This document shows, in pieces, positions 1 to 6,960 of a DNA stretch of 13,133 nucleotides; position 1 is the stretch's first letter, and each line of letters starts with the position of its first letter. The position numbers and the translations under genes are program-made. The stretch is from NCBI GenBank assembly GCA_016763735.1, contig JAESTE010000028.1, positions 1 through 13,133 on the forward strand, given 5' to 3'. The stretch is from Nitrospinaceae bacterium (GTDB lineage Bacteria; Nitrospinota; Nitrospinia; Nitrospinales; VA-1). The notes under the pieces are model-generated. The model saw only the letters and a program-made list of their open reading frames with translations. It ran no database searches and was not told the origin of the DNA.

Positions 1-1008
1 ATTTATGAATTCCAAACTATGGTTTGCCTTTTGACCGGTATGGAAATTGCCAATGCCTCCATGTATGACGGTGCATCTGCACTTGCCGAAGCAGTGATTA
101 TGGCAAACCGGATCAATCGCCGAAGTGAATTTCTAGTGTCACGCGCTATCCACCCTGAATACCGCAGTGTCGTTAATACTTACATCAAGGGCAGCAAATT
201 TGACTTAAAGGAAATTCCATACACAGAGACAGGTGGCACTGATCTGGAGTTTATCTCGAAAAACCTGACAGAAAACACGGCAGCAGTCGTTCTTCAATCG
301 CCTAACTTTTTTGGAACAGTTGAGGAATATGCTACGCTCGCTGAGACACTCTCGAAAAATGGAACCTTGCTAATTGTAGCGGTAGCGGAAGCATTGTCTT
401 TGGGTATATTAAAACCACCGGGACTACGCGGAGCGGATATTGTGGTGGGGGAAGGGCAATCGTTCGGACTGCCAATGTCATTTGGAGGTCCCTATGTAGG
501 TTTTTTCGCCACGCGCGAAAAATATCTCCGACAAATGCCGGGCAGACTCGCTGGAGAAACTCAGGATCGGAATGGCAAACGCGCTTATGTGCTCACCTTG
601 TCTACCCGCGAACAACATATCCGCCGCGAACGAGCAACCTCCAATATCTGCACCAATCAAGGGCTTTGCGCGCTGGCCGCCACCATTTTTCTGTCGACTC
701 TCGGCAAACAAGGTTTGCGCGAAATGGCGGTTCTCAACGTTAGAAAAGCGCATTATCTCAAAAACCGATTGGCCCATATTCCTGGATTCGAAATAAAATT
801 TGGAACTAACACTTTCAACGAATTTGTTCTCGAATGTCCGCGACCCGTCGAAGAAGTGCTGCAGAAATTGAAACAGGATCACATCATTGGAGGCTATCCC
901 TTGGAGCAACATTATCCAGAATTGAAAAACAGCCTCTTGCTTTGCGCAACAGAATTAAACAGTCAGGAAGAAATGGATCGGCTGGCAGACAAGCTGGAAG
1001 AAATGTAA
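1..1008 (+). CDS. gcvPA: Glycine dehydrogenase (decarboxylating) subunit 1, 5' end missing
   Basis: This is the 3' part of the N-terminal-half subunit of the split P protein of the glycine cleavage system, the PLP enzyme that decarboxylates glycine and passes the aminomethyl group to lipoyl-GcvH. The frame is open from base 1, where the residues IYEFQTMVCLLTGM continue a protein that began upstream; the ATG at 19 is internal. Family hallmarks are the N-A-S-x-Y-D-G-A segment, the SFGGPYVGFFA stretch and the GKRAYVLTLSTREQHIRRE block followed by SNICTNQGLCALAA. About 335 codons are present of a family length near 440-450. The PLP-binding lysine belongs to the partner subunit GcvPB, which is not immediately downstream: the next gene converges, with only 6 nt between the stops. 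Family assignment is firm; activity depends on a GcvPB encoded elsewhere. Confidence 0.95.
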   Translation: MYEFQTMVCLLTGMEIANASMYDGASALAEAVIMANRINRRSEFLVSRAIHPEYRSVVNTYIKGSKFDLKEIPYTETGGTDLEFISKNLTENTAAVVLQSPNFFGTVEEYATLAETLSKNGTLLIVAVAEALSLGILKPPGLRGADIVVGEGQSFGLPMSFGGPYVGFFATREKYLRQMPGRLAGETQDRNGKRAYVLTLSTREQHIRRERATSNICTNQGLCALAATIFLSTLGKQGLREMAVLNVRKAHYLKNRLAHIPGFEIKFGTNTFNEFVLECPRPVEEVLQKLKQDHIIGGYPLEQHYPELKNSLLLCATELNSQEEMDRLADKLEEM

Positions 1009-1014
1009 TTTTTC

Positions 1015-2391
1015 TTACTTGCTGGATAATTGTTCAACCAACTCTTCAGCAGGATAAGTCAAGATCTCTGCAAGGGTAGGGTGATAATGCGGAATGTTCA
1101 TCAGGTCATTTACTGTGCCGCGAAAATGCATGAGAGTGATGATCTCGTGAATCAACTCTCCTGCTTCCGGCCCTACGATATGCCCCCCCAAGACCTCACC
1201 GCTCACAGGATCGCATAAAATTTTCACATGCCCGTGGGTTTCCCCAAGGCACATGGATTTCCCGTGATCGCTGAAAGGATGCGATGCTACAAGATAATCA
1301 ATGTTTTCCGCCTTGCATTCTTTTTCGCTCAAACCCACACTGGCCACCGCCGGGTCGGTGAAAACAACCGATGCTTTTAAGCGGTCATCCACTTCTTTCG
1401 AAGTTTCAGGGTGGCAGGCGTTGAACCCGGCTGTTTCCCCTTGCTGAATGGCAATATGGACCACCTCGTGGATTCCATTGACATCGCCTACGGCAAAAAT
1501 ATTTTTCTGGTTGGTGCGCATTTCGCAATCGACCGTGACGCGGCCTTTATTTGTCTCGACCCCTGCGGCTGGCAGGTTGAGTCCATCAATGTTCGGCCTT
1601 CGCCCTAAAGCCTGAAGAATAGTTTCTGCTTCCACACGTTTTTCTTTTCCCTCGTGTTCGAAATAGATCGCAGAGCGGCCATTTTCTTTGGTGGCTTTTA
1701 TAATTTTTGTTCCTGTAAAAAGATCCATTCCCTCTTCGCGAAAACGATCTTCAACCGGACGCGCTAAATCCTCATCGCCTTGCGATAAGATATGACCGCT
1801 TCTTTGTAGTAAAGTAACTTTTGTTCCTATGCGTAGAAAAAACTGCGCCAGCTCCACCGCAACAGCGCCAGCACCTAAAATGATGATCGACTCAGGGGCC
1901 TCCCGCATTGTCAAAGCATCATCGCTGGTGATAAATCCGGTTTCTTTTAATCCGGGTATGGGGTAATCGGCAATCACAGAACCTGTAGCAATAATAAATG
2001 ATTTGGCCTTAAGTTTAGATGTTCCCACCTGCACTTCGTTGGGGGATATAAACTCGGCTTCTTCTTCGATGAGAGTAAAGCGAGGGTCGTTCAATTGTTC
2101 GATACGGTAATCGGCAAATTCCCCAATCAACCGGTTTTTGCGATCGTTAATAGCGGCGAGATCGGCGCCGGTTTCAACAGGTAGCAAGCCGAACTCTTTG
2201 GCGCGACGCATTAAAGAAATGATATCGGATGAACGGAGAATGGTTTTGGTAGGCATGCATCCGCGCAAAATGCAAAGTCCGCCCAATGGGCCAGGATCTA
2301 CAATAGCTACCCGAGCGCCGAGGGATTGGGCTGAGGATGCGGCGGCGTACCCTGCCGAACCACCGCCAAGTATTACGACATCATATTCCAA
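1015..2391 (-). CDS. FAD-dependent pyridine nucleotide-disulfide oxidoreductase (dihydrolipoamide dehydrogenase / mercuric reductase-like)
   Basis: A 458-residue class I flavoprotein disulfide reductase. Seen: N-terminal FAD Rossmann motif GGGSAG at residues 9-14; redox-active disulfide C40-x4-C45 within GGLCILRGCMPTK; second dinucleotide-binding motif ILGAGAVAVELA in the middle; the second FAD motif IFAVGDVNG; and a C-terminal HPTLAE segment giving the catalytic His-Glu dyad of the family. The disulfide motif differs from the GGTCLNVGCIPSK of classical lipoamide dehydrogenase, so the substrate is uncertain. It may serve as the L protein of glycine cleavage, given the neighbouring gcvPA, but could reduce another disulfide. 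The start is a TTG: an in-frame stop lies six codons upstream, and the FAD motif begins only a few residues in, so there is no better start; no good ribosome binding site is visible. The same-strand TPR gene lies 96 nt upstream. Confidence 0.88.
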   Translation of the reverse strand: MEYDVVILGGGSAGYAAASSAQSLGARVAIVDPGPLGGLCILRGCMPTKTILRSSDIISLMRRAKEFGLLPVETGADLAAINDRKNRLIGEFADYRIEQLNDPRFTLIEEEAEFISPNEVQVGTSKLKAKSFIIATGSVIADYPIPGLKETGFITSDDALTMREAPESIIILGAGAVAVELAQFFLRIGTKVTLLQRSGHILSQGDEDLARPVEDRFREEGMDLFTGTKIIKATKENGRSAIYFEHEGKEKRVEAETILQALGRRPNIDGLNLPAAGVETNKGRVTVDCEMRTNQKNIFAVGDVNGIHEVVHIAIQQGETAGFNACHPETSKEVDDRLKASVVFTDPAVASVGLSEKECKAENIDYLVASHPFSDHGKSMCLGETHGHVKILCDPVSGEVLGGHIVGPEAGELIHEIITLMHFRGTVNDLMNIPHYHPTLAEILTYPAEELVEQLSSK

Positions 2392-2480
2392 AGAAGGAGG
2401 TCTTTCTTAAATTAATAGATAACTATTTCTAGAAGCGCAAAGACTATAGTGTTGCAGAACCCGCCCAGACCTATCGGCCC

Positions 2481-2496
2481 GAGGGGACTACCCCTC
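2481..2496 (-). terminator. Short perfect hairpin at the 3' end of the TPR gene
   Basis: GAGGGG-ACTA-CCCCTC forms a 6-bp GC-rich stem with a 4-nt loop that spans the stop codon of the TPR gene. No T run follows in the minus-strand direction, so it is a weak terminator at best; it may instead slow 3' decay or be a remnant of the GC-rich palindromic repeats found elsewhere in the window. Confidence 0.3.
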
Positions 2497-3024
2497 GAGG
2501 GTTTGGCAGTCTTCTGGTGTTAAGTCAAACTCCTTGCCGCATTCCTGCATCAGGTCACGGGCATTATTTTCCATGAAATCTTCGCCGGTTTCCTTAAAAA
2601 TATCTGCCGCTTTGGCAAGGTGGTGAATCGTTTCCTTGCCCCTCTTGAGGCCATAATGAAGCATGGCAATATTGCTGTGCGCCCGTCCGAAATCCGGGTT
2701 GATGCGAATGGCTTCTTTATAATGTTTGAATGCTTCTTCCATCTCGCCGATGAGGTTGCTCACCACTGCCAGACTGTAATGTACCATCGGCGCCTCCGGT
2801 TTCAAACGAAGAGCTTCCCGAAAAGATTTTGAAGCTTCCAGATTCATGCGAAGCTTGCCATAGCGAATAGCAATATTGAAATGTGCCAGAAAATGATCCG
2901 GGTCGAGTTCAATGGCTTTTCTATAAGATTCAAATGTTCTGCGGTCATCTCCCAGTTTGCTAAAAGCTAGCCCGTCGTTAAAATATTCTTCCGCAGTTTT
3001 TTCTGCCTGTTGTTCCGATGACAT
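2488..3024 (-). CDS. Small tetratricopeptide-repeat protein
   Basis: A 178-residue protein made almost entirely of TPR units, helical-hairpin scaffolds that bind other proteins. About four 34-residue repeats are visible: roughly 11-44 (AEEYFNDGLAFSKLGDDRRT onward), 45-78, 79-112 and 113-146, each with the typical small/aromatic spacing and terminal segments such as AIELDP, ALRLKP and AIRINP. No signal peptide or membrane segment is seen, so it is probably cytoplasmic. The tail after residue 150 is acidic and helical. The ATG is preceded by AGAGGAA at good spacing, which supports the start. It is followed on the same strand, after 96 nt, by the disulfide oxidoreductase, but nothing links the two functionally. 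The partner protein cannot be told from sequence. Confidence 0.85.
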   Translation of the reverse strand: MSSEQQAEKTAEEYFNDGLAFSKLGDDRRTFESYRKAIELDPDHFLAHFNIAIRYGKLRMNLEASKSFREALRLKPEAPMVHYSLAVVSNLIGEMEEAFKHYKEAIRINPDFGRAHSNIAMLHYGLKRGKETIHHLAKAADIFKETGEDFMENNARDLMQECGKEFDLTPEDCQTLEG

Positions 3025-3052
3025 AATATTCCTCTAATCTTCTAATTAAATA

Positions 3053-3108
3053 AGGGTTCACGACAAAATTGTAAATGGATAAGCATCTATGCTACCTTAT
3101 TGAACCCT
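3053..3108. repeat. 8-bp inverted repeat in the divergent intergenic region
   Basis: AGGGTTCA (3053-3060) and TGAACCCT (3101-3108) are perfect inverted copies 40 nt apart, in the gap between the minus-strand TPR gene and the plus-strand small-gene run. It could be a two-site operator or chance. The same gap also holds a direct repeat GGTTGAGGCTT (3142 and 3184) and a hairpin AAGGGC-CATT-GCCCTT (3165-3180). Confidence 0.3.
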
Positions 3109-3235
3109 AACATTGCAACCGGGCTAAATTTGGATGAAATAGGTTGAGGCTTCAACTGGCAAAAAAGGGCCATTGCCCTTCCTGGTTGAGGCTTTCAATA
3201 ATGCCCTTTACTACTCGAACAAACAGAAAATTATT

Positions 3236-3508
3236 ATGGCAATAGAACCTGGAACAGAAGAAGAACGGCTCATGTTGGGTCGATGGATTAAAAGTGGACA
3301 AAAACTCATTGTAGGTACTTCGTGCCTGGGAGATTCCTATCTCGATTCCAATATCAAAAGAGACGAAGAAGTACAAAAAAAGTCAGAAGAATATGTTGCC
3401 TTCGACCATAAAGTAGGCGAAGAACTGTCTCACCTGAAAGGCAAGTTTCGCTGGGACCTTGAAAAATATTATCGCGACCGATACGGTCCTTACCTCCCTG
3501 AGGATTAA
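3236..3508 (+). CDS. Hypothetical protein, 90 residues
   Basis: I do not recognise this family. The protein is small, highly charged and mostly helical in its C-terminal half, with a single Cys (in VGTSCLGDSYLD) and a C-terminal tail rich in aromatic and charged residues (RWDLEKYYRDRYGPYLPED). No signal peptide or membrane segment is visible. The start used is the ATG giving MAIEPGTEEE; an in-frame TTG at 3173 would add 21 residues but sits inside a hairpin and a direct repeat, and neither start has a convincing ribosome binding site. The stop is 5 nt from the ATG of the Rieske-like gene, so the two are very likely co-transcribed and translationally linked, which is the main reason to believe it is real. 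Confidence 0.65.
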   Translation: MAIEPGTEEERLMLGRWIKSGQKLIVGTSCLGDSYLDSNIKRDEEVQKKSEEYVAFDHKVGEELSHLKGKFRWDLEKYYRDRYGPYLPED

Positions 3509-3513
3509 CCTTC

Positions 3514-3837
3514 ATGTCTAAAGTCAAGCTATCAGAAGTTTCAGACGCACCGGAAGAGGGAAAAGGTAAGCAAATTAACCTCAGACACCCTTATACAGAA
3601 ATCGACTATATCTTGGGCTTGTTCCAAGTCGAGGGAAAATATTATTGCATCACTGACCTATGCAAGAGTTGCGAGGGTAGCTTGTCAAAAGGGGTGCTCC
3701 GAGGCATGTTTGCCTTCTGCACCAAAGAGGAATGCGCCTGGAATATTAGAAAAGGTTTTTGCAAATGGAACCGATCTGAAACCACACCCATTTATAAAGT
3801 CGCCCTCGAAGAAGACGGTCTTTATATAGAAATTTAA
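3514..3837 (+). CDS. Rieske-fold protein with a four-Cys ligand pattern
   Basis: A 107-residue protein that aligns with small Rieske ferredoxins and NirD-like domains. The family layout is C-x-H-x-G-G-x-L-x-x-G, then C-x-x-H, then a late (Y)xVxxExDGxxVxV strand. Here the frame is kept (CKSCEGSLSKG at 50-60, CTKEECAWNIRKG at 69-81, PIYKVALEEDGLYIEI at the end), but the two His ligands are absent: the first motif has Ser at the His position with an added Cys (C50, C53), the second has Glu at the His position with an added Cys (C69, C74). C45 and C83 are also present. It may hold an all-Cys [2Fe-2S] cluster or a zinc, or be a structural relic. It is likely soluble and cytoplasmic (no signal peptide), and likely an electron carrier or oxygenase-type accessory. 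It follows the hypothetical gene by 5 nt with a GAGG-type ribosome binding site. Confidence 0.75.
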   Translation: MSKVKLSEVSDAPEEGKGKQINLRHPYTEIDYILGLFQVEGKYYCITDLCKSCEGSLSKGVLRGMFAFCTKEECAWNIRKGFCKWNRSETTPIYKVALEEDGLYIEI

Positions 3838-3857
3838 TCGCAAAGACACAGAGGTTG
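3838..3857. repeat. Fragment resembling a dispersed intergenic repeat (CGCAAAGACACAGAGG type)
   Basis: Directly after the stop of the Rieske-like gene comes TCGCAAAGACACAGAGGTTG, a purine-rich low-complexity unit of the kind that recurs in intergenic regions of many environmental bacteria. A related A-C-A-C-A-G-A unit lies after the cupin gene at 4299-4330. Recognition is from memory of the pattern, not from a search. Confidence 0.4.
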
Positions 3858-3867
3858 TTGCCGGGTG

Positions 3868-3890
3868 TATAATTTCATCTCAACAGGAGG
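3868..3890 (+). promoter_or_regulatory. Possible -10 box and strong ribosome binding site of the cupin gene
   Basis: A perfect TATAAT at 3868-3873 is followed by the consensus AGGAGG at 3885-3890, 6 nt before the cupin ATG. No matching -35 element is seen at the usual distance, so the promoter is only possible; the ribosome binding site is convincing and decides the cupin start. Confidence 0.45.
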
Positions 3891-3896
3891 TGAAAT

Positions 3897-4298
3897 ATGA
3901 GTCTGGATTTAAAAAGAAAAGTTGTAACCGTCCGCCCCGAAGAAACCATCACCACAAAACAAAACCTGCCTTATTACGTTGGCATTTCACAAGAGACCGC
4001 AGGCGCAAAAGGATTATCCATGAATCTGGTGGTGATCCCACCTGGCGGCTCACCGAAAGCGCATTACCATAAAGATTTTGAAACAGCGATTTACCTTCTG
4101 AAAGGAAGGGTGGAAACAAGGTTCGGAGAAAACCTGAAGGAGTCCACCATCAATGAGGAAGGCGATTTTATCTACATCCCGCCCGGTGTCCCCCATAAGC
4201 CGATTAACCTGAGCGAAACCGAACCCGCGCTGGCTATCGTTTCCCGCAACGACCCCAACGAGCACGAAAATGTGGTTACTTATGACCAACCATTTTAA
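3897..4298 (+). CDS. Single-domain cupin protein
   Basis: A 133-residue small cupin (double-stranded beta-helix). Both cupin motifs are complete: motif 1 is GGSPKAHYHKDFETAIYLLKG with H56, H58 and E62, and motif 2 is GDFIYIPPGVPHKPIN with H100. These four residues are the usual 3-His/1-Glu metal ligands, so it probably binds Fe, Mn, Zn or Ni. The length and single domain fit the conserved-barrel cupins that act as sugar isomerases, small dioxygenases or sensors; the substrate cannot be read from the sequence. The start is set by an AGGAGG site 6 nt upstream. It may have its own promoter, separating it from the Rieske-like gene 59 nt upstream. No signal peptide is seen, so it is likely cytoplasmic. 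Confidence 0.88.
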   Translation: MSLDLKRKVVTVRPEETITTKQNLPYYVGISQETAGAKGLSMNLVVIPPGGSPKAHYHKDFETAIYLLKGRVETRFGENLKESTINEEGDFIYIPPGVPHKPINLSETEPALAIVSRNDPNEHENVVTYDQPF

Positions 4299-4330
4299 CC
4301 ACGGGTAGACACAGATGGACACAGATAAAC
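4299..4330. repeat. Dispersed repeat (CCACGG..ACACAGATGGACACAGAT type)
   Basis: Immediately after the cupin stop, CCACGGGTAGACACAG and ATGGACACAGATAAAC form an internally repetitive unit (GACACAGAT twice). This resembles a widespread intergenic repeat in environmental bacterial genomes. The start codon and first five codons of the next gene (MDTDK) lie inside it, so the repeat seems to supply that gene's N-terminus, or the true start is elsewhere. Confidence 0.5.
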
Positions 4331-4863
4331 ATATCGATGATGAGCTAACAGAGGATGAAACCAAGGAAGTCTATGCTAAGTATGGGTTGACAGCTTATAT
4401 GTCTCAGTTGTTTGAGAGAGAGTTGGGGACATTTCTAGTTCATATTATCCAATCGCAAAATTTATCATGGCCATTGGAAAAGCTGACGGCTCTTTTTGAA
4501 CATATTCCGCAAAAAACATTGGGACATTTGTTAAATGAGTTAAAAAAGAAAATCCAGTTAGATCCCGAAATCGAGCAAACACTAATAGATGCGGTTAGTA
4601 AAAGAAATTATTTGGTGCATCGTTTCTATTATGACAACGCTTATAAATTTGTATCAAAAAAGGGTCAAAAGGAAATGATAAGTGAGTTAGACACTATGAT
4701 AGAGCTTTTTAATAAAGCCGCAGAATTTTCGTTTAACTCGGCAAAAGAAACTCGTAAGCTAATTGGATACAATGAAAATGAAATTGATTCCCTAACCGAT
4801 CAAATTATGAAGAGAGAGATTAAAAATTTTTCAGAAACTGGTAACGTTAGCCCCGGTTTTTAA
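4315..4863 (+). CDS. Hypothetical helical protein with a HEPN-like R-x4-H motif
   Basis: A 182-residue, mostly alpha-helical, charged protein that I cannot name. At residues 97-102 the stretch RNYLVH gives R-x4-H followed by an aromatic run (RFYYDN). This matches the R-x4-6-H signature of HEPN RNase domains, where R and H form the catalytic site, and it is preceded by an amphipathic helix (DPEIEQTLIDAVSKRN) and followed by a long helix, as in that fold. HEPN membership is inference from this motif alone. No signal peptide or membrane segment is seen. The ATG at 4315 lies in a dispersed repeat and has no ribosome binding site; the next in-frame ATG would begin at MSQLFERELG, so the start is uncertain. 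No nucleotidyltransferase (MNT) or other antitoxin gene is adjacent. The gene is A/T-richer than its neighbours, compatible with a separate origin. Confidence 0.65.
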   Translation: MDTDKHIDDELTEDETKEVYAKYGLTAYMSQLFERELGTFLVHIIQSQNLSWPLEKLTALFEHIPQKTLGHLLNELKKKIQLDPEIEQTLIDAVSKRNYLVHRFYYDNAYKFVSKKGQKEMISELDTMIELFNKAAEFSFNSAKETRKLIGYNENEIDSLTDQIMKREIKNFSETGNVSPGF

Positions 4864-4888
4864 TTTTAGAGGAAATACTTTGCAAGCC

Positions 4889-4926
4889 AACCCCCTCAAT
4901 CCCCCTTGTCAGGGGGAGGTTTTTTA
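4889..4926 (+). terminator. GC-rich hairpin with T run; first copy of a 35-nt repeat
   Basis: CCCCCT-TGTC-AGGGGG (4901-4916) forms a 6-bp stem with a 4-nt loop, flanked by AACC and GGTT and followed by TTTTTT, a good Rho-independent terminator on the plus strand. It lies between convergent genes. The first 35 nt (4889-4923) recur exactly at 6890-6924. Confidence 0.7.
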
Positions 4927-4981
4927 TTTTCAGCAACACCTTCTTGTTCATATGCCTAGTGGGATGGTATCGCTTTAAGGG

Positions 4982-5012
4982 CCCTGACCTATTACCCGCC
5001 CACGTAGTGGGC
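4982..5012. repeat. Small palindromic repeat (GACCTATT ... GCCCAC-GTA-GTGGGC)
   Basis: A perfect 6-bp stem GCCCAC-GTA-GTGGGC at 4998-5012 is preceded by GACCTATT. It touches the stop codon of the minus-strand radical SAM gene. Look-alikes occur at 9064-9094 and 11745-11782, suggesting a dispersed repeat family. Confidence 0.5.
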
Positions 5013-6823
5013 TAGACCATGCCGATGGCGGGTTGTTGCATTTGGCGGCGTTGGCCTTCGGTCATTTCCAGTTGTGGCAGGTTGTTCGATCCGTATTTGT
5101 CGATGTAGAGGAAGATGTATTCGCGGACACAGGTTCTTAAGTCCCACTTCGTATTGTGGTTTTGCTCGAACTCATCGAAAACGTCAAGAGCATCTTGAAT
5201 GGTGAGTCCTTCTTTGGTGGTGAAATAATAGTCTAACGCTAAATCCCACTCCGGATTTTTGTGATAGGTCAGTCCGTATTTTTCCGGTTCAAAGGCTATC
5301 GGACTGTATTTCCCCAACACAAAAGTCATGAAGCCAAGGGAATGGATATGGGCGCTGTTCTTTTCGACAAAGGCTTTGCTGTCGTCTGCTTCTTCACTGG
5401 TCTCGCCGGGAAAACCAAAGAAGCCCATCAAATGATTCCAAATCCCCGCATCAGAAGACATGCGTAAATTGGTTTCAATGGCATCGAGCTTGGTTGCCTT
5501 GTCCATTAGTTTTAATACGCGCTGGTTGCCAGACTCGTAACCAAAGTGGAGGTATTTGCAACCCGACTCCGCCGCATCTTTCCATACCTGTTCTTCGAGC
5601 AAAGATTCTTCAAACCGCATATGCGTCGTCCATGCGATATCGAGCTTGTCGTCAATCAGGCGGCGCGATAATTTTTGGAACAAAGCCGGTGGATAAGATT
5701 CATCTGTGAAATGAAAAAACCGCGTGCCGTATTTTTCTTTGAGAAAACTGATTTCTTCAACAATATGGTCCACTTGTTTGGTGCGGAACCCTTCGACATA
5801 ACCCTGAAAATGGTCGCAGAAGGTGCACTTTCCCCAATAACAACCACGGGTCGCGAGATACGGCAGAATAAGCTGAGGAACAAAATATTTTTCGAGTGGC
5901 AGACCATCAAAATCGGGTGGCGGTAATTCTGCAAGAGATTCTGCAAAAACTTCTTTGTTAACGTGAACGCCATCTTCGTCTTTATAAATTAAATTAGGTA
6001 AAGACGAAAAGTCGTCCCCATTTTTAACCGCTTCGGTCAATTTAAGATAGGCAGATTCCCCTTCATAAACGATAGCGCTGTCGAACAATTCCCATAAATT
6101 CTCCATTCCCGGAAGCATGTCGCGGATACGGGTGATGATGTTGCCCCCCAATGTGATATGGGTTGCGGGGAATTCTTCTTTGATCATTTTACAGAAGGTG
6201 AATGTCGGGATCAGCTGTTTCTGCTGAACAACCGAGATGCCGACCATTACCGGTCGGTCACGCTCCATCACTGGGCGGATCAGCATGGCGTAAACATCGC
6301 GATAAATATTGATCTGATCGTCATCAAGAGATTCAATGATCTCACTCGACATAAACGGTTTGTAAATGATGTCGGTTTCGATTGGCGGGAAACAAATTTG
6401 TGCGGGGTAATAACCCAGAGAGATCAATGTCATCGTTTGGTGCAGACAGTTTGTAGCCCATTCCAACTGATCGATGTCATAGAAAGCCTGACTGCGCAAA
6501 ATTTTCTTGGCGCGTTCAACATCGTTTGAATATTGTTCAAATAGTTCAGACGTGCAGGTCAGCAATTTACCCAGTAACTCCTGCTCTTCTTCATCGAGCT
6601 CGCGCTTTTCTTTGACCTCTTTAAGGTGTTGCCTTTCGTGGGCGATGCGTTGGGCGACATGTTCCAAAAAACGCCGACTGAAAAACAGATCATACATTTC
6701 CACATTGACATCCATTTGCACGACTTCGTGTCCCGCAGGGCGCAACACCGAAGCCAGAGAAGGCAGGCTCAAGTAAGGCTCTGAGGGTAACCAGTCGGGT
6801 GGAAATAGAAGTAAGTTTTTCAT
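5012..6823 (-). CDS. Radical SAM protein with B12-binding-like N-terminal domain (paralogue A)
   Basis: A 603-residue protein. The N-terminal part begins MKNLLLFPPDWLPSEPYLSL and later has VGISVVQQKQLIPTFTFC...ITLGGN, the Rossmann-type layout of B12-binding domains; the DxHxxG cobalamin-ligand motif is not seen, as is common in this class. The radical SAM half starts at RGCYWGKCTFC with C328, C333 and C336 as likely [4Fe-4S] ligands in a C-x4-C-x2-C spacing, not the usual C-x3-C-x2-C. Further signatures are FHFTDES, LHFGYESGNQRVL and FFGFPGET. A helical insert (residues ~55-120) is rich in charge. The reaction is unknown; relatives include methyltransferases and cyclases. Start: an ATG, but no clear ribosome binding site precedes it. 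Paralogue B lies upstream on the same strand, 137 nt away, so co-transcription is possible. Confidence 0.88.
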   Translation of the reverse strand: MKNLLLFPPDWLPSEPYLSLPSLASVLRPAGHEVVQMDVNVEMYDLFFSRRFLEHVAQRIAHERQHLKEVKEKRELDEEEQELLGKLLTCTSELFEQYSNDVERAKKILRSQAFYDIDQLEWATNCLHQTMTLISLGYYPAQICFPPIETDIIYKPFMSSEIIESLDDDQINIYRDVYAMLIRPVMERDRPVMVGISVVQQKQLIPTFTFCKMIKEEFPATHITLGGNIITRIRDMLPGMENLWELFDSAIVYEGESAYLKLTEAVKNGDDFSSLPNLIYKDEDGVHVNKEVFAESLAELPPPDFDGLPLEKYFVPQLILPYLATRGCYWGKCTFCDHFQGYVEGFRTKQVDHIVEEISFLKEKYGTRFFHFTDESYPPALFQKLSRRLIDDKLDIAWTTHMRFEESLLEEQVWKDAAESGCKYLHFGYESGNQRVLKLMDKATKLDAIETNLRMSSDAGIWNHLMGFFGFPGETSEEADDSKAFVEKNSAHIHSLGFMTFVLGKYSPIAFEPEKYGLTYHKNPEWDLALDYYFTTKEGLTIQDALDVFDEFEQNHNTKWDLRTCVREYIFLYIDKYGSNNLPQLEMTEGQRRQMQQPAIGMV

Positions 6824-6889
6824 ATCAGTTTTATTGGATCTTAATTTTTTCTACCATTAAAAACAAAATAGCATATTACATAAAGCTGT

Positions 6890-6924
6890 AACCCCCTCAA
6901 TCCCCCTTGTCAGGGGGAGGTTTT
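6890..6924. repeat. Second exact copy of the 35-nt hairpin repeat
   Basis: Identical over 35 nt to 4889-4923, including the CCCCCT-TGTC-AGGGGG stem. Here it lies 36 nt downstream of the paralogue B stop, between the two same-strand radical SAM genes. The plus strand has only TTTT after it and the minus strand no T run, so it would terminate minus-strand transcripts poorly. Confidence 0.85.
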
Positions 6925-6960
6925 GATTCCCGGGAGATTAAGCATTTCCTCTGCAGAGCC

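Noticed and set aside
478..912. 144-residue minus-strand open frame
   Set aside because: It is antisense to gcvPA, whose reading frame is clearly conserved.
2394..2402. AAGGAGGTC on the plus strand near the start of the flavoprotein
   Set aside because: It looks like a ribosome binding site but is on the wrong strand for that gene, and no plus-strand gene follows.
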